The notes: generated by a model not told the origin, from the letters alone. A DNA stretch of 64,000 bases from Sipunculus nudus (GCA_026874595.1 CM049310.1:80533056-80597055), one strand, 5' to 3'; shown: positions 24,375 through 35,540, counted from the first letter of the stretch. Numbers and translations: made by a program.

Positions 24375-25162
24375 ACTCAATGCATATACCCAATGCCAAT
24401 TTGCAACGTCGAGGGAGAGGTTTTTGGTGTTTGAGCGTCTCTATGTGCACTGTAGGATATTTATGCGGTTTTCATATCATTTAAGCAATTTTGAAGCAAA
24501 ATAATGGTTAGATAATAAGAGTATTCTCGCGTCAGAGACCCTCCACAAGTAAAAACATTTGTCATCTGTTCCTCCCTTGGATACGCTACTTGTTATTTCA
24601 CCATAAAAAATAGCTCTGATTTTAATCATAAAAACATGCATTTTTTATTTTCATTTGGCTGGGTTAAACTATGTTGTGTATCACGTCATATTATTAGTCA
24701 TTTTTGTATTTAGTCATCTATGAAAGGCTGCAGTCGATTTTTGGTTTGGTCCACTGAGTGTCTGGCTTGTGAGTAGGCACCACCATTAGGTTAAATTTTA
24801 ATAGAATATCAAAGAGACAGGGTTCTACTTTCAGTGGGTTTTGTGACTTGTTTCTGTATTTCGGAAACCTGCAGACCTTTACACACTACAGACTTACATT
24901 ACCACTCCACCATCCTGATTTTATACGCATTGTCACTTCCTTCATATAGTCAAGGTCTTTCTCTCAGAGCTGACCATGATCTAAATATCAGATCCATGGT
25001 TACTTTCTCGGTCTCAGAATCCTGTCACGGAAGGCATATTTTTCAAACCTCTTGTCTCATATAAAAACCTCTCAGATAATTTGTTCATATAATGTACATC
25101 TCTTTTTTATGTTGTCTTAAACAAGCACTATGCACATCTGCAGAATTCCCTGTAGTTACGGA
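24375..25162. other. Unassigned intergenic DNA
   Basis: Unique AT-rich DNA to the right of the array. No coding exon, RNA gene or transposon recognised. Confidence 0.5.
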
Positions 25163-25485
25163 CTATACCAGGCTCGGTTTACAGCACCTGCGGTTTCTCT
25201 GGATATAATCAACCTCATCAACTAGCATATAGCGAAAGGCGCACTGATGTGTGAGTAAAACACGACTGTGGGGCACAGTCTCGCCATTGACCATACACAG
25301 CGCCCAACACAGTTCCTCGTAGATAAACTTACAATTTAGATATCGCGCCACGTTGGTCTTCGACTTCGGAGTCTGTCGAGATGTAACAGTTACACGTTCA
25401 GTTTTCGCGAAATCCGCACAGTAGCTCGATGAGGATGCAAATATATTCGTCCTTTGTGACACTTCATGGCCTACAGTTACGCTAT
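25163..25485 (-). CDS. Possible terminal exon of a cysteine-rich secreted protein, unrecognised
   Basis: Minus-strand open frame ending in TAG. There is no ATG at its start, but a plausible splice acceptor (T-rich tract, then AG) lies at 25486-25487. Reading further upstream gives a hydrophobic stretch (W-F-I-L-F-I-L) before an in-frame stop, so the exact start is open. About seven cysteines cluster in the C-terminal half (L-N-C-K, E-L-C-W-A-L-C, H-Q-C, R-C-C-K), a density unusual for a chance frame in AT-rich DNA. The family is not recognised; a cystine-knot-like or small secreted factor is only a guess. No neighbouring exon of the same gene was identified. Confidence 0.3.
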
Positions 25486-25501
25486 TACTTAAAATAAACA
25501 A

Positions 25502-27064
25502 AATAAACCATTATACATGTTTATGTACATTCTAACTACACTGACCATGTGCGAGAAAAAATCCATTGTAACTTAGAATATTGGTCAATATCCATGCATG
25601 TATGTTGACTTTCTGACCGCATCAATGCAAGCGTGGGGAACTTGATCGACGCTATACAACATGTCGCGACATGACTCGCCAATTTGTTGACGGTTTACAT
25701 TTTGTTGCTTGCTGGATATCCATATCTCTATATCTGCCATATCTCTGAAACTATAAACCTTTCCTACATAAACTGTAGCTCATTTACTCCTCTTTATCTT
25801 CCCAACTTTTGTCTGGTAATCTGTTATCACAGATGAGTCAGAATGTCTGTGTGTTCGTCTTTTGTTGTAAGCTTTGTCTGTTTGCTTGTTGTTTTGTCTG
25901 ATATGTCATTCTACAGGCCACAACTTCTCAGCAAACGCTCTGAGAGTCATTCAAATGATAGAAAACCTACAATATGTTCTGTCTGTCCGTCTGTCTGTAA
26001 TTTCAACTTCCGGCAAGCGCTCGACCTCTGGTCGTCTAGTTTATTTAGCTCACATGTATTCTTTGTGTTAATTCATCACTTGTAAATCCTATTGTTAAGA
26101 CCATCGGCTGTTTACCAGGCACCATATCGATGCAATAGGATGGTTGACCGTTGCAGTGTATTTCCCAGTATGGCTTGTGTCACGACTCAAGTTAGGTTAC
26201 CAACTATAAATGCCTACTGTGTCCTGTACTCACGAATGAAAAAGAGCAGTCCAGTTTTATTGTGTCTAAATGTTCAATGCACAAAGTAATCAATAAGTGC
26301 AGTGTAGGATAAAAATCATGCTTTTTCTCATAATGCAGGGAATCTTAGTCACTTTCTTTTATTTCAGAGGGAATTATTACCTAAACTTGTGTGATCCTGA
26401 GTTATCCAAAGAGGATCCTGCTGATCCAGTGAGCAGGACAATGTTTTTTTTTATAAATGGAGAAAGATTTTCGTAACTTTCTGAGTTTATGCTTCCTATT
26501 GATTATGATACTGGCTACTCATTCTATTCACATTTTTTATATAACAGATACGTATACACATTAGTGTTTAAGCAATAAACAAATTTTAAAGCTGGCAACG
26601 TATTTCGTGCAATGTGTTTAATATTTCTTTAAATTAATTCATCAAAATTATTTATCTTTATTAATATAAATATTTTATAAGTTTACTATTTAAAAGCAGA
26701 TAATCAGCTATTACCAAACTACTTGGTTACCCCAACTAATTAACCGAAAGCAATGATGAACACGATATCCGGTGAATATGTTACTTAACATTCACCAACC
26801 AGGAGAGAGATGCACACAAACATGTACGTCTACTCGCACAAGACGAAAGGCGGAGGTCTTGGAGGAAACGTACTTTTCCTTATATGTATATGTTCTATAA
26901 TGTCAAAGGTCAGTTTTTAAAACAATCGCTCTCTCTTATATATATATATATATTTACCTGATCACCTTATTATCTTTTATCTATAATACAACGAACTGCC
27001 ATTAGACAATTGGTTATATAATATCTGATATTTAAGATAACCGCTCGAAATATATTTTCTATAC
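25502..27064. other. Unassigned DNA upstream of the Ig gene
   Basis: Contains a 14-bp perfect palindrome (25660-25673), a tgtc-rich stretch near 25978, a short hydrophobic-start frame at 26318-26476 (52 codons, not convincing as a leader exon) and a small TA run near 26936. The missing leader exon of the Ig gene was looked for here and not found. Confidence 0.4.
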
Positions 27065-27076
27065 ATTATTTATATA

Positions 27077-27134
<58 letters not shown>
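27065..27134. repeat. AT dinucleotide microsatellite beside a splice acceptor
   Basis: An almost pure AT run of about 58 bp (27077-27134) that ends about 11 bases before the acceptor AG of the first Ig exon. Confidence 0.9.
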
Positions 27135-27139
<5 letters not shown>

Positions 27140-27145
27140 TTGCAG

Positions 27146-27499
27146 GAGAAGCCCTATCCGTACAAAATGGAACATTTGAACTCGGGTCGCTAGACGCGCA
27201 GATGGAAGTCAAAATAACCCGGAAATCGGAAACTGTGCAACAGGTCATTTGGTTTCAATGTTCTGCACCAGTCGCCTGTTCGACATTCTATACAATCGAC
27301 AATACAGAAGATAAAACAATGCGGTACGGGGATCTGGGTGAAAGAACATCACATTCTATCATGAAAAATGATCAGGAATATATTATTTTTCTTGTAATTA
27401 CAAAACCCAAGGACACTGACCAAGGGGAATACTGTTGTCAAATACACGTAGTTGATGAGGAAAAACCTTTACAAGGCAACTTAAAGCTTACAAAACTTG
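27146..27499 (+). CDS. Ig receptor exon: first V-type Ig domain
   Basis: 354 bases, phase 1 at both ends. It has W at residue 35, then C38 (W-F-Q-C) and C44, the D-L-G-x-R-T-S-H signature, and D-Q-G-E-Y-C-C near residues 92-97. There is no cysteine in the B-strand region (residues 1-34), where V domains normally carry the first disulfide cysteine. The acceptor is gattgcag and the donor is gtaaat. Confidence 0.85.
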
Positions 27500-30400
27500 G
27501 TAAATATCAATTTAATTCCTACATGAATCGATATCACAATTGTATCTGCATGAAACAGAATCAGACGGACTGAGTATTCAGCTAGTGGTGAAAGTGCGTC
27601 AGGGTGCTGGACAGTGATATATTTCTCGAGTTCGGACTCGAGTCCACATTTTTAGGGAATCGGACTTGGACTCGAGGATCCAAAACACCGACTCGTACTC
27701 GAGAAATCAGGCTTAGTCCATCTCGAGTCCAACTGAAAAAAAATATGTCAATTGTATTATAGACTTATGAGCATGTGTGAACTACAAACAAAACAGTCCA
27801 AAATAGTAACATTGATATTAGTATTAAAGTCGGATTTTGACTCGTGTTCTAAATTTCTCGAACCTGATGACTGTGGACTTCGACTCGAACCTCAAGGACT
27901 CGGACTTGGACTTGGACTCGGATGTTGTGGACTTGACTACAACACTGGTGTTGGACTTCTCTCCGAAAAGGTGTTAGTTCACGTCCGATTCACACTCTCT
28001 AAGACTGTTGATCAAATTATGAACCAACCCTTCCGATGCATTTTCGTCACTCAGTGGTGAATGTGTGCCCTTCGGGTGGCAAGCAAATGTAGAACAAATA
28101 ATCTTATTGGGCAAAGGGGCTAAAAAATGTAAACGAATGATCAAACCCAAAAGAACATGAAAGTTAAACGTAAAGGCTGAAGATACTGTCATCATCAGTG
28201 CTAATAAACTTTAAACCAAAACTTATTTCAGAGATTTTTTATCTCCGCTAAGCGGCTGGGTTATGTTTTTTCATGGCGTTGGTATTTTTTTGTAAGCTGT
28301 TTGTTAGCAACATCACTCAAAAAGTTATTTTGATTCAACTTTCAGGATAGCTGGGCAATGATAAACGGAACAATGAATAAATTTTGGGGGTGATATGGAT
28401 CACCACCTGGGTCCAGGAATTATATATAAAATATATTTCTATATTATATGCTGCCACCTGGTGTGAGATGAGTAAACTAGACAGTTCATTACCCCCACAT
28501 ATAATATGCTCCCTTGTTTACTGATCGCACGCACATGTTGGCAGCACATGTATCCTCATTGAGCCTGTTTTCAATTTAGCTCCAGGCTTTCTGAAGGAAA
28601 AAATGCTGCATTTATGACAATGATATATATGGGGGCTGCCGTGGCGGAGTTCAGCGCTCTCTAGGCACATTCTCCTTTTTCTTTTTCACTGGGTTTAGTC
28701 GAACGTGAACGCTTGTCCTGACATTTTCAACGAACGGCTCTTCATAGGAGCAACGGTCTGCAGTATTATATGAAATATTTTCCTTGCTTTATTAAACATG
28801 TTAATATGTTATTATTTACATGGTTTGTAATTATGTCATAATTATGTCATTTCTAAACTATGCAGTCGAACCAAGCATATTTTTCTTTAAATTCCCCTAA
28901 AAGTCTTCTATCTGTTAAATTTTAAAATTTTGAACAGCCACGTACTGCCATATTATATTGAATATTTGCCCTGCTTTATTAAACCTGAAGAAATATGTTG
29001 AAATTTACATTATGTTTGTAATTATTTCTTTCCTGTACTATGCAGCCGTACCAAGCATAAGATTGTGTATTATTTTTCAGAGGCTCTAAGTGATGCATCT
29101 GCAGAAAATATAACAGTTGAAGTCGGCGCGTCTGTTATGTCGCTGGCCTTTAGTATATTACCAGCAAACACCACCCTGTACTGGTTAAAATGCTTCCACA
29201 GCGCGACTCCAGAGCCTTCAGTTCACTTCTATACTTACAATAAGAACCTGAACACAGTCACCGCTGTTAGGGATCTTGGAACCCGGACGAGCCATAAGGC
29301 TAATATATGGAGACAAAAATTGCGGTTTTCGTTAATCATACAAAACCCCACCACAGGTGATGCCGGTCCGTATTGTTGCCAGGTTGATGCGGTAGGATTG
29401 ATGGAACCACGCTTAGTGGTCATGTGGGTAGAGATAACAGGTTAGTATCGAAGTATGCTTTAACATAATTTTCATGTTTCATGACATTTGTAGAGACTGT
29501 TGAATTATAAAAAAAATGTTGAATAATACATAGATGTTCCATATGGCCTTTTGTTTCAGCGACTAAAGTACCCTCAACTCATGAAAACCGAACTTGCACA
29601 AAAAACATTACAAGTACACAACAAGGTTTGTTTATATGGTTTTATTGTAATATCTTGAAAATGTACGCTAACACAATTGGGTTATCGTGTTCTTACCTGT
29701 ATTTAAAAAAAAGAAATTGTTATACAAGATACTAGTAGTTTGCAGGTGTAGCACCGGGAATAGTTTTAACTTGCTGTAATCTTTATTGAAACTTATTGCA
29801 GATGAAAGAAAACAGGGGTCTCCCTCCATTTCGGTTATTGTGTCCTTGTGTGGTGCCTTATTCGGAATGATGTGCGCATGCTTTGTCATTGTAGGGGTGC
29901 CAGTTGTGATCAAAAGTAAGTCGCAAATTATCGCTTCAGGATAATTCATTTGCATTCTATATATTTGTTATACAAAGTTTTCATTTTTATCATTATTATG
30001 TCTGCCTGTATTCAAAGTGTTAAGTGTTTCTAGCGAAACAAAACGTGTCGGAAAACATTTATTGGATAATCTGTCATTCAAATAACATATCAATTAGAGT
30101 TACTTCCAGTATTCCTTTGAAATCTATTTAAATTAGTTAACATATCATGGAGTATATAAATGTAGCTGCCTCTCTTAAAATGAAACACAATCAGCCTTAT
30201 CAATACTGATTGCCATCTGAGCTATATATGACAGCATTTCAATGGAGAAAATCCTCAAAAGCCTAGCAGCACACACAACATAGAGAATTCCCCCTATGCA
30301 TTTGACCGTTGTTGAATTAAAAATCGCATGCACACTAACTATGTCCAAAATATGTAAATGATAGGCCTGTGTCTTATTCTTTGTGTATTGGGTGAAACAT

Positions 30401-30609
30401 GAAAGGTATACTCTGAAACGCCATTCCTGTAATTAGTATCGGCTGAAAACAAATATTTCTGGGAACCTGATTCTAAAAAGGACCACCGTTCTCAGAAACT
30501 GAATTATGTCTGAAACATTGTTTCAGGGAAGGGGTTTTTACCGATACGAGGCGTTTACCAGAAGACAACCAGAACTACTCGAAATATGATACAAGATGAC
30601 AACATATAA
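27146..30609 (+). CDS. Two-Ig-domain single-pass membrane receptor (5' incomplete, five exons)
   Basis: Exons are 27146-27499, 29081-29440, 29560-29625, 29802-29915 and 30527-30609. All introns are GT-AG and all junctions are phase 1, the rule for Ig-superfamily genes; the joined frame stays open for about 324 residues to a TAA. Order: Ig-like domain 1, Ig-like domain 2, a Ser/Thr-rich stalk with N-glycosylation sequons, one membrane segment, and a basic tail of about 27 residues. Both Ig domains end in D-x-G-x-Y-C-C. The double cysteine and short stalk recall vertebrate TIM/HAVCR and other V-set receptors, but orthology is not shown. Likely role, by inference: cell-surface recognition or adhesion. 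A leader exon with the signal peptide must lie upstream and was not found. No ITAM or ITIM is visible in the tail. Confidence 0.8.
27600..27960 (+). repeat. Degenerate ggactc/ctcgag minisatellite in the intron
   Basis: Dense imperfect repeats of the hexamer families ggactc, gacttg and ctcgag, interrupted in the middle. A 102-codon open frame over it is a by-product of the repeat. Confidence 0.7.
28740..29075 (+). repeat. Diverged intronic tandem duplication next to the second Ig exon
   Basis: About 28751-28890 and 28935-29065 are related (both contain g-c-t-t-t-a-t-t-a-a-a-c, then tttgtaatta and actatgcag[tc]cg[at]accaagcata), with a period of roughly 185 bp. The second copy leads directly into the acceptor of the Ig2 exon. 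Confidence 0.65.
29081..29440 (+). CDS. Ig receptor exon: second V-type Ig domain
   Basis: 360 bases, phase 1 at both ends. It has W35 and C38 (W-L-K-C) in the same places as domain 1, the same D-L-G-x-R-T-S-H signature, and D-A-G-P-Y-C-C near residue 95-100. It too lacks the B-strand cysteine. The shared signatures show that the two domains arose by duplication. N-T-T is an N-glycosylation sequon. The acceptor is tatttttcag and the donor is gttagt. Confidence 0.87.
29560..29625 (+). CDS. Ig receptor exon: Ser/Thr-rich stalk
   Basis: A 66-base, phase 1-1 exon encoding 22 residues rich in Thr, Ser, Asn and Gln, with sequons N-R-T and N-I-T and one Cys. It looks like an O- and N-glycosylated juxtamembrane stalk. 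The acceptor is ttgtttcag and the donor is gtttgt. Confidence 0.7.
29802..29915 (+). CDS. Ig receptor exon: transmembrane segment
   Basis: A 114-base, phase 1-1 exon. After a short polar stretch comes a hydrophobic run of about 25 residues (from I-S-V-I-V-S-L to V-P-V-V-I-K) with small and Cys residues, followed by basic residues, which gives a type I topology. The donor is gtaagt, a strong match to consensus. Confidence 0.8.
30527..30609 (+). CDS. Ig receptor exon: cytoplasmic tail and stop
   Basis: The acceptor tgtttcag keeps phase 1. The exon encodes about 27 mainly basic residues (starting R-K-G-F-L-P-I, with one Tyr in G-V-Y-Q-K-T) and ends in TAA. An aataaa overlaps the stop codon region (30609-30614), but it is too close to be the obvious poly(A) signal. 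The tail continues the stop-transfer charge of the membrane exon. Confidence 0.65.
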
Positions 30610-31692
30610 ATAAACGGCAAATTATTTTATATCTTCATATGAGTGACAACGAGCCATTGTATCAAATTTATTGAAATTTCGGGGCGAAACACCGATAACT
30701 TATGATAGCTGCCATGACACGGTATGATTGCTAAATACAAACATTGCCTTGGAGTCGACGCGTATTTAAGTTTTATATCTGTTATTATACAGACTTATGG
30801 CTCTCCCGGGACCTGAAAGCAATCAAATCCGTGAACATTTGAAGTATCGCACACACCTTAATAAGTCTGATATAACGGATTTATTGCTTCCACAAAGCAT
30901 GGAGAAACACATAAACATTAACATAGTCGCTGAAAAGAAAACAAATCCAAAAACCTTTTCTTTATACATTAGAAAGCGATATTTTCAAGTTATTCCAATT
31001 ACAGAAATTACGTTTCTGTTCTGCATATGAAAAGGCGCACTTAGCAACAGCTGAAACAACCAAATACCGAATAATACTGACTAATAGTAAATATATCCTA
31101 ACGTCACCAAAATAAGAGATGGAGCAGAGATGTACGATAAAACTGGAACCACCCCACCGGTTTCATATGGACATGCTTACTCTGACAGTGGGCACCAGTG
31201 GCCAAACAAAAGCCACCACAGCAGCAGCAAAACTTGAAGCAGTTAAATATGATTTCGGTAGCAGATATTCAAGCCGTATCCAATACTATGACAGAAATGT
31301 ATATATGTTTTAACATTTTTTTTCAGTTTTTGTTCTTGCATGGGATTGTTTAAAGTGACAATGAACTTTAACGTATCTTCAAGGCATGTATTGTAATGGC
31401 ATGTTAGAGTTTACATATCTTGTGTTTTTAAATATTCAAGTGGTCATGTCTGGGCACTCAAAGGTGATTATAACATAGTCGTATATTATCAATGGACTGG
31501 TGATAGGGATGATGATGTACATGGCTAAATTAGAAAATGATTAAAGGTACTGAGAACGTTAGTGGTCTTCTGGTAGCTTGAATTTGATTATATCCGAGTA
31601 AATATATGCAAACAAGGCTCCTAAACATTATCATTGTTATTGGTACGGTTGCATTCGCACTATGATTTGGATATGGTTTGACTATGTACAAC

Positions 31693-31699
<7 letters not shown>
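30610..31699. other. 3' flank of the Ig gene with a possible alternative tail exon
   Basis: An acceptor-like tattatacag ends at 30791, but in phase 1 the frame that follows closes after about 17 codons. At 31131-31233 another frame reads E-M-Y-D-K-T-G-T-T-P-P-V-S-Y and on to a TGA, with two Tyr; it follows a ctaac branch-like site but lacks a pyrimidine tract. These may be alternative 3' exons or chance frames. Confidence 0.25.

Positions 31700-31734
<35 letters not shown>
31700..31734. repeat. TA microsatellite
   Basis: Pure TA run of about 36 bases. Confidence 0.9.
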
Positions 31735-31739
<5 letters not shown>

Positions 31740-32299
31740 AATAACTATCAAGATATTGAAACATACTGGCACAAGAATTGTTTTACATCACGTATATAAA
31801 TGTATTCATCTATCTATATTTAGAAATATTTTCATTGAGCATTATTTACATGTCACATTGCTACATTGATTTTGTATATGTAAGACATGTACACGTTCAT
31901 TATGAAGACCAATGATAGCTATATTCATATGCCCAGACACATACATCATTTAGATGTATATTTTTGTCAACTGTTTACTTATAGTGCAGCATTTTCTTTT
32001 CACGCTTTGTATTGATTTTTTTGGATGGAAAACAAGTCAAGCCTAAACAGATGTGATAATTTATGTTATGTTAATGTAAAAAGGTACTCGGGTCTGATGA
32101 TAAATATGACAATATGCAACTTACTTTTAAAATAGACATTAAAACATTAGGATTTCCACAGAACAGTATCGAGCTGTGATCGGCTCGTTTAATTTCAGAT
32201 CCTGCAGGCGTAAGCTGGTTAAAATTGCCAATCATATTTATACAAAATTGAAATTTTGGAATTTTCAGTACTATAGCATCCAACTTGCTAATTTACTTT
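31735..32299. other. Unassigned DNA
   Basis: No gene or repeat recognised. The last 200 bases may belong to the non-LTR remnant that follows. Confidence 0.4.
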
Positions 32300-33330
32300 A
32301 GCCCTGCGTACTGACTTCCATTCTCTGACTACTAAAATTACACACCTAGGAATAACGCTTATGCAAAATCGCTCATGGTCAGATCCCATTAATCAGATAT
32401 GTCTCAAGGCTGCTAAATGATTTGGAACCCTGAAACACTTGAAACATAGCCTCTTCATGAAAGTACTAAATCAGATGACGCGCTCATTACTCGAGTATGG
32501 TTTTACAACTATATAACCACTGCCCGGCCAAACTGAGTTCTTAGTTGGATAACATACATAGAAAACAGCTCATATATGTGTGGGTGCTCTTGCAACAGCT
32601 GGTTCGTCGAAGTTATATGATGAGTTAAAATGGTCTACGCTCTTTTCAAGAACAATGTTCGCAAGATCGGTTCTGTTTTAAAGATTGGTAAATGGCGTGG
32701 CTCCCCCTTAATTGTGCAAGTTGCTACCGATGCGCCGAGTCCTTAAAATATAATCTTCGTAAAGGTGACATAATACATGTACCGCTTTTCAGAAAAGACC
32801 AGTGCAAACGATCTTCCCTTCCACTTGCGAGCAAAGAATGGAACGTGCTCCTTTCGGAAGAAAGAAATTTTCAGTTATAAATGCTTAAATACCTCAAATG
32901 TTTCCACATATGATTAGGAACTCAGCACATTTTTAACTATTCTCGAAAGGAAGAAATTAACTTTATCAGAATATATCTTGGAGCTTCTCCATAAAATCAG
33001 TGTTTTTTCTAGATAGGAAAGTCAGGGAGTCCGTACTCTAGATGCAGTATGGCGGAGGAGAGCATTGAAATAATATTTAAAATTCTCTCCAGTACACTCA
33101 GCAGAGGTCAAATCTGTTTAGTGGTATCATATTCAAGATTTGGAAGATTTAGATATAGAATCTTATGTTACTATGCATACCAGGAGTAAACAGGAAACAA
33201 AAAAAAAAAGACTAATTCGTTTTTTTAACTACAGCATAGGCATATTTTCTGATCTTCTCAAAAACTGTGAGCAGTTCGGTTCTTAAGCTAGTTATAGACA
33301 CAAAACGTTTTACATTATTGAAGTATGAGC
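32300..33330 (+). pseudogene. Non-LTR retrotransposon remnant (jockey/CR1-type RT 3' end)
   Basis: The translation, with several stops and frame changes, follows the conserved C-terminal part of jockey/CR1-like ORF2. It shows H-L-G-I-T-L then W-S-D-P-I near 32345-32390, then L-E-Y-G (32490-32501), and Y-D-E-L-K-W-S-T-L near 32617-32643. The frame at 32692-32877 includes Y-N-L-R-K-G-D and S-L-P-L-A-S-K-E-W-N. Weaker similarity runs to about 33330. No endonuclease domain or 5' end is present, so this is a 5'-truncated, decayed insertion, as is usual for the class. Confidence 0.72.
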
Positions 33331-34608
33331 TAGATATTGCACACAATAGTACTCTTTCCATGCAGGGCAAATATATGTTTATCTTTCTCATTTTGTACTT
33401 TGCACTTATTGTATCGAGAGTGCATGAAACATTTATATCGTTTCATTAATTATATCGATTTTTAATGGTTACTTTTTTGTAAAAATATAAATTTACATGG
33501 AAAACATTAATCTCAACAAAACTTTTACTTGTGATAAATTGTACAAAATTATGTTTTTATATGTTTACAAAAAAAGCATGTACAATAGCCCGGCTGGCTA
33601 TTTTTGTAATCCTGCTATAAATAAATCAGTTTAAAACCAATCATTAAGGCCAAATACTTTTTGAATAGATTCCCATACGACCAGGACTGTGCGGCAATAG
33701 TGCACGGAATACCACAAAAGGTACGATACTATTTAAATGTAATTTACGTTCAACTATTCATTCTCAGCGTTTTGTGTTTTTTCGTTTACCAATTGATTGA
33801 CTTTGATCATTTATTTGGTTGTAACAACAACACGCATTTTTTTACTGAACACCGTTAACAATTAAATATACAACTAACTGATAAAGAACACTGCAAGATT
33901 GCTATAGGCATTGGATAATATACGTTAACTGAATTATAACGCAATTATTGCTAAAAATGAAATGTTAAAATATTCAAATATTGGTAGAGTATTATATTTC
34001 TTGTATTATATTTGTATTTATGTATGACTATGTTGATAAAGTAATTGATACAATTTATGTGTGACTAGAATCCAGCTAAATTCCGTTATATAACTTGCCC
34101 ATTTTATGACATGGTCATCAGTTACAGAGTTGGCTTTAAATGCGGCCTGGTCGTTAAATTGCATATGCAAATATCATGTTGCTCTCTCAAATGTAAATGC
34201 AAATGCTTTGCCAGTATTGCAATTGAATGCAAATGCTAATGCTCTTAGATATTTTCAAATGTAAATGCTTCATCATCCTTTGTATTAAAATGTATTTAAA
34301 TATTTTCAAATGAAAATGCATAATTTTAAGGACATTTAAAAGCAAATGTTTTGGTCAAAGTATTCTGGATTCCTGTATGAATTTATATTGAGCTATTTAC
34401 ATAATTTTGTACATAAAATACATATGACAAAATTAAATGATCCATTCTTTTGAAAAGTAAGTATAAAGTTATGAAGAAAAGCATGTTTAGGTCACAAATA
34501 ACTTAATTCCTTTTCGCTAGTGGCACTGTGTTAAACTAAATCTAGAATTAATTACTGCAAGGGCAGAATACAAATCACACATGTGAATTACATTTGATGT
34601 AAATGAGT
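33331..34608. other. Unassigned AT-rich DNA with a degenerate aaatgtaaatgc repeat
   Basis: 34140-34340 holds many imperfect repeats of aaatgc/aaatgtaaatgc. Otherwise no gene or element is recognised. Confidence 0.4.
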
Positions 34609-34850
34609 GAATCAAATAATTCGTCTGCTACGCTCTGGACTGAAGATTTTTCCAGCTGTGGAGAACGTCCTTTTTTTGGTGCCGATGAAGCGGAGCGTGC
34701 GGGGGGGGGGCTTAACATTGCAACGGTTGGCATAGTCCTTCCTATAGGCCAGAGGGTTGCAGCTCATGTTAAGTGCCTTCTCTGACACATACAGATATAA
34801 CTCTGATGAGTCCTTTTGGATTTCTTCATCTTCATGCATGACAGGGAGAC
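34609..34850 (-). pseudogene. hAT-family transposase remnant (C-terminal dimerisation domain)
   Basis: The minus-strand frame contains S-T-A-G-K-I-F-S-P-E-R, the hallmark of the hAT C-terminal domain, preceded by N-P-L-A-Y-R, a decayed form of the N-P-L-x-W-W motif. A run of G residues (34700-34709) breaks the link between the two motifs. Similarity may continue to about 34950 in another frame. No terminal inverted repeats were found. Confidence 0.65.
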
Positions 34851-35540
34851 CAAACTAGCCTTGCTACTCTCAGTGTGCAAATCCAATATATCTGCCCAAG
34901 TGGTAAGCTCAAATGGCAAGATTTGTTCAGTTGACATCAAACAAGATTTGAGTACATGAACATGAGCTTATGTATTCATTTTGCCATCTATCAAGCATTC
35001 CATGAAATAATTTTGCAAAAGGTACTTTTAGGTGATACACTAACAATTCACACGTGCATTTTGATGCTTAACTTGAAAGAATATTAAAAATACAAATCAT
35101 GCAATAACAAATGCATTGCTGATGTAGTTCATCTGCATTTGGACCCAACTCTGATCAGTTACTAATTGAACAATGTAAAAAATAAGTAAAAGCTGTCATC
35201 ATACAATGTTAAACAAAGAGCGTTATGTTTATTAATGTTTTACTAAACTGAAATATGTCTCTGCATGGAAATGCATAGGAGTAACAGGAAAGATCTCCTG
35301 GTGAAGCATGACTTTATAAAAGCCTGTTTATTATTCACAAATAAAAAGTCTCTCAGGAGATGTAGAATTCAGTGAAACTTTTAAATGATTTCCATATATA
35401 TATTTATATAGATTATTTCAGCAAAATAATTGGTCTGTCCATCTCAACTGCAAAATAAGAATTGTTTTTACTTAAAGCCGAATTATATGAATATGAAAAC
35501 TGGGTTCATTTTACTGTATTATCGTTATGTCCAGGTTCAT

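Noticed and set aside
24720-24775. Leader exon candidate ending in gtgagt
   Set aside because: Joining in the required phase creates an immediate TGA, and the stretch is not hydrophobic enough for a signal peptide.
26318-26476. Leader exon for the Ig receptor (52-codon frame with a hydrophobic start)
   Set aside because: The only good donor-like site inside it gives phase 0, while the Ig exon needs phase 1.
27752-28060. 102-codon frame rich in Gly-Leu
   Set aside because: Produced by the ggactc minisatellite inside an intron.
28626-28710. tRNA-like sequence (gggggctgccgtggcggagt)
   Set aside because: Resembles an A box, but no B box at the right distance could be found.
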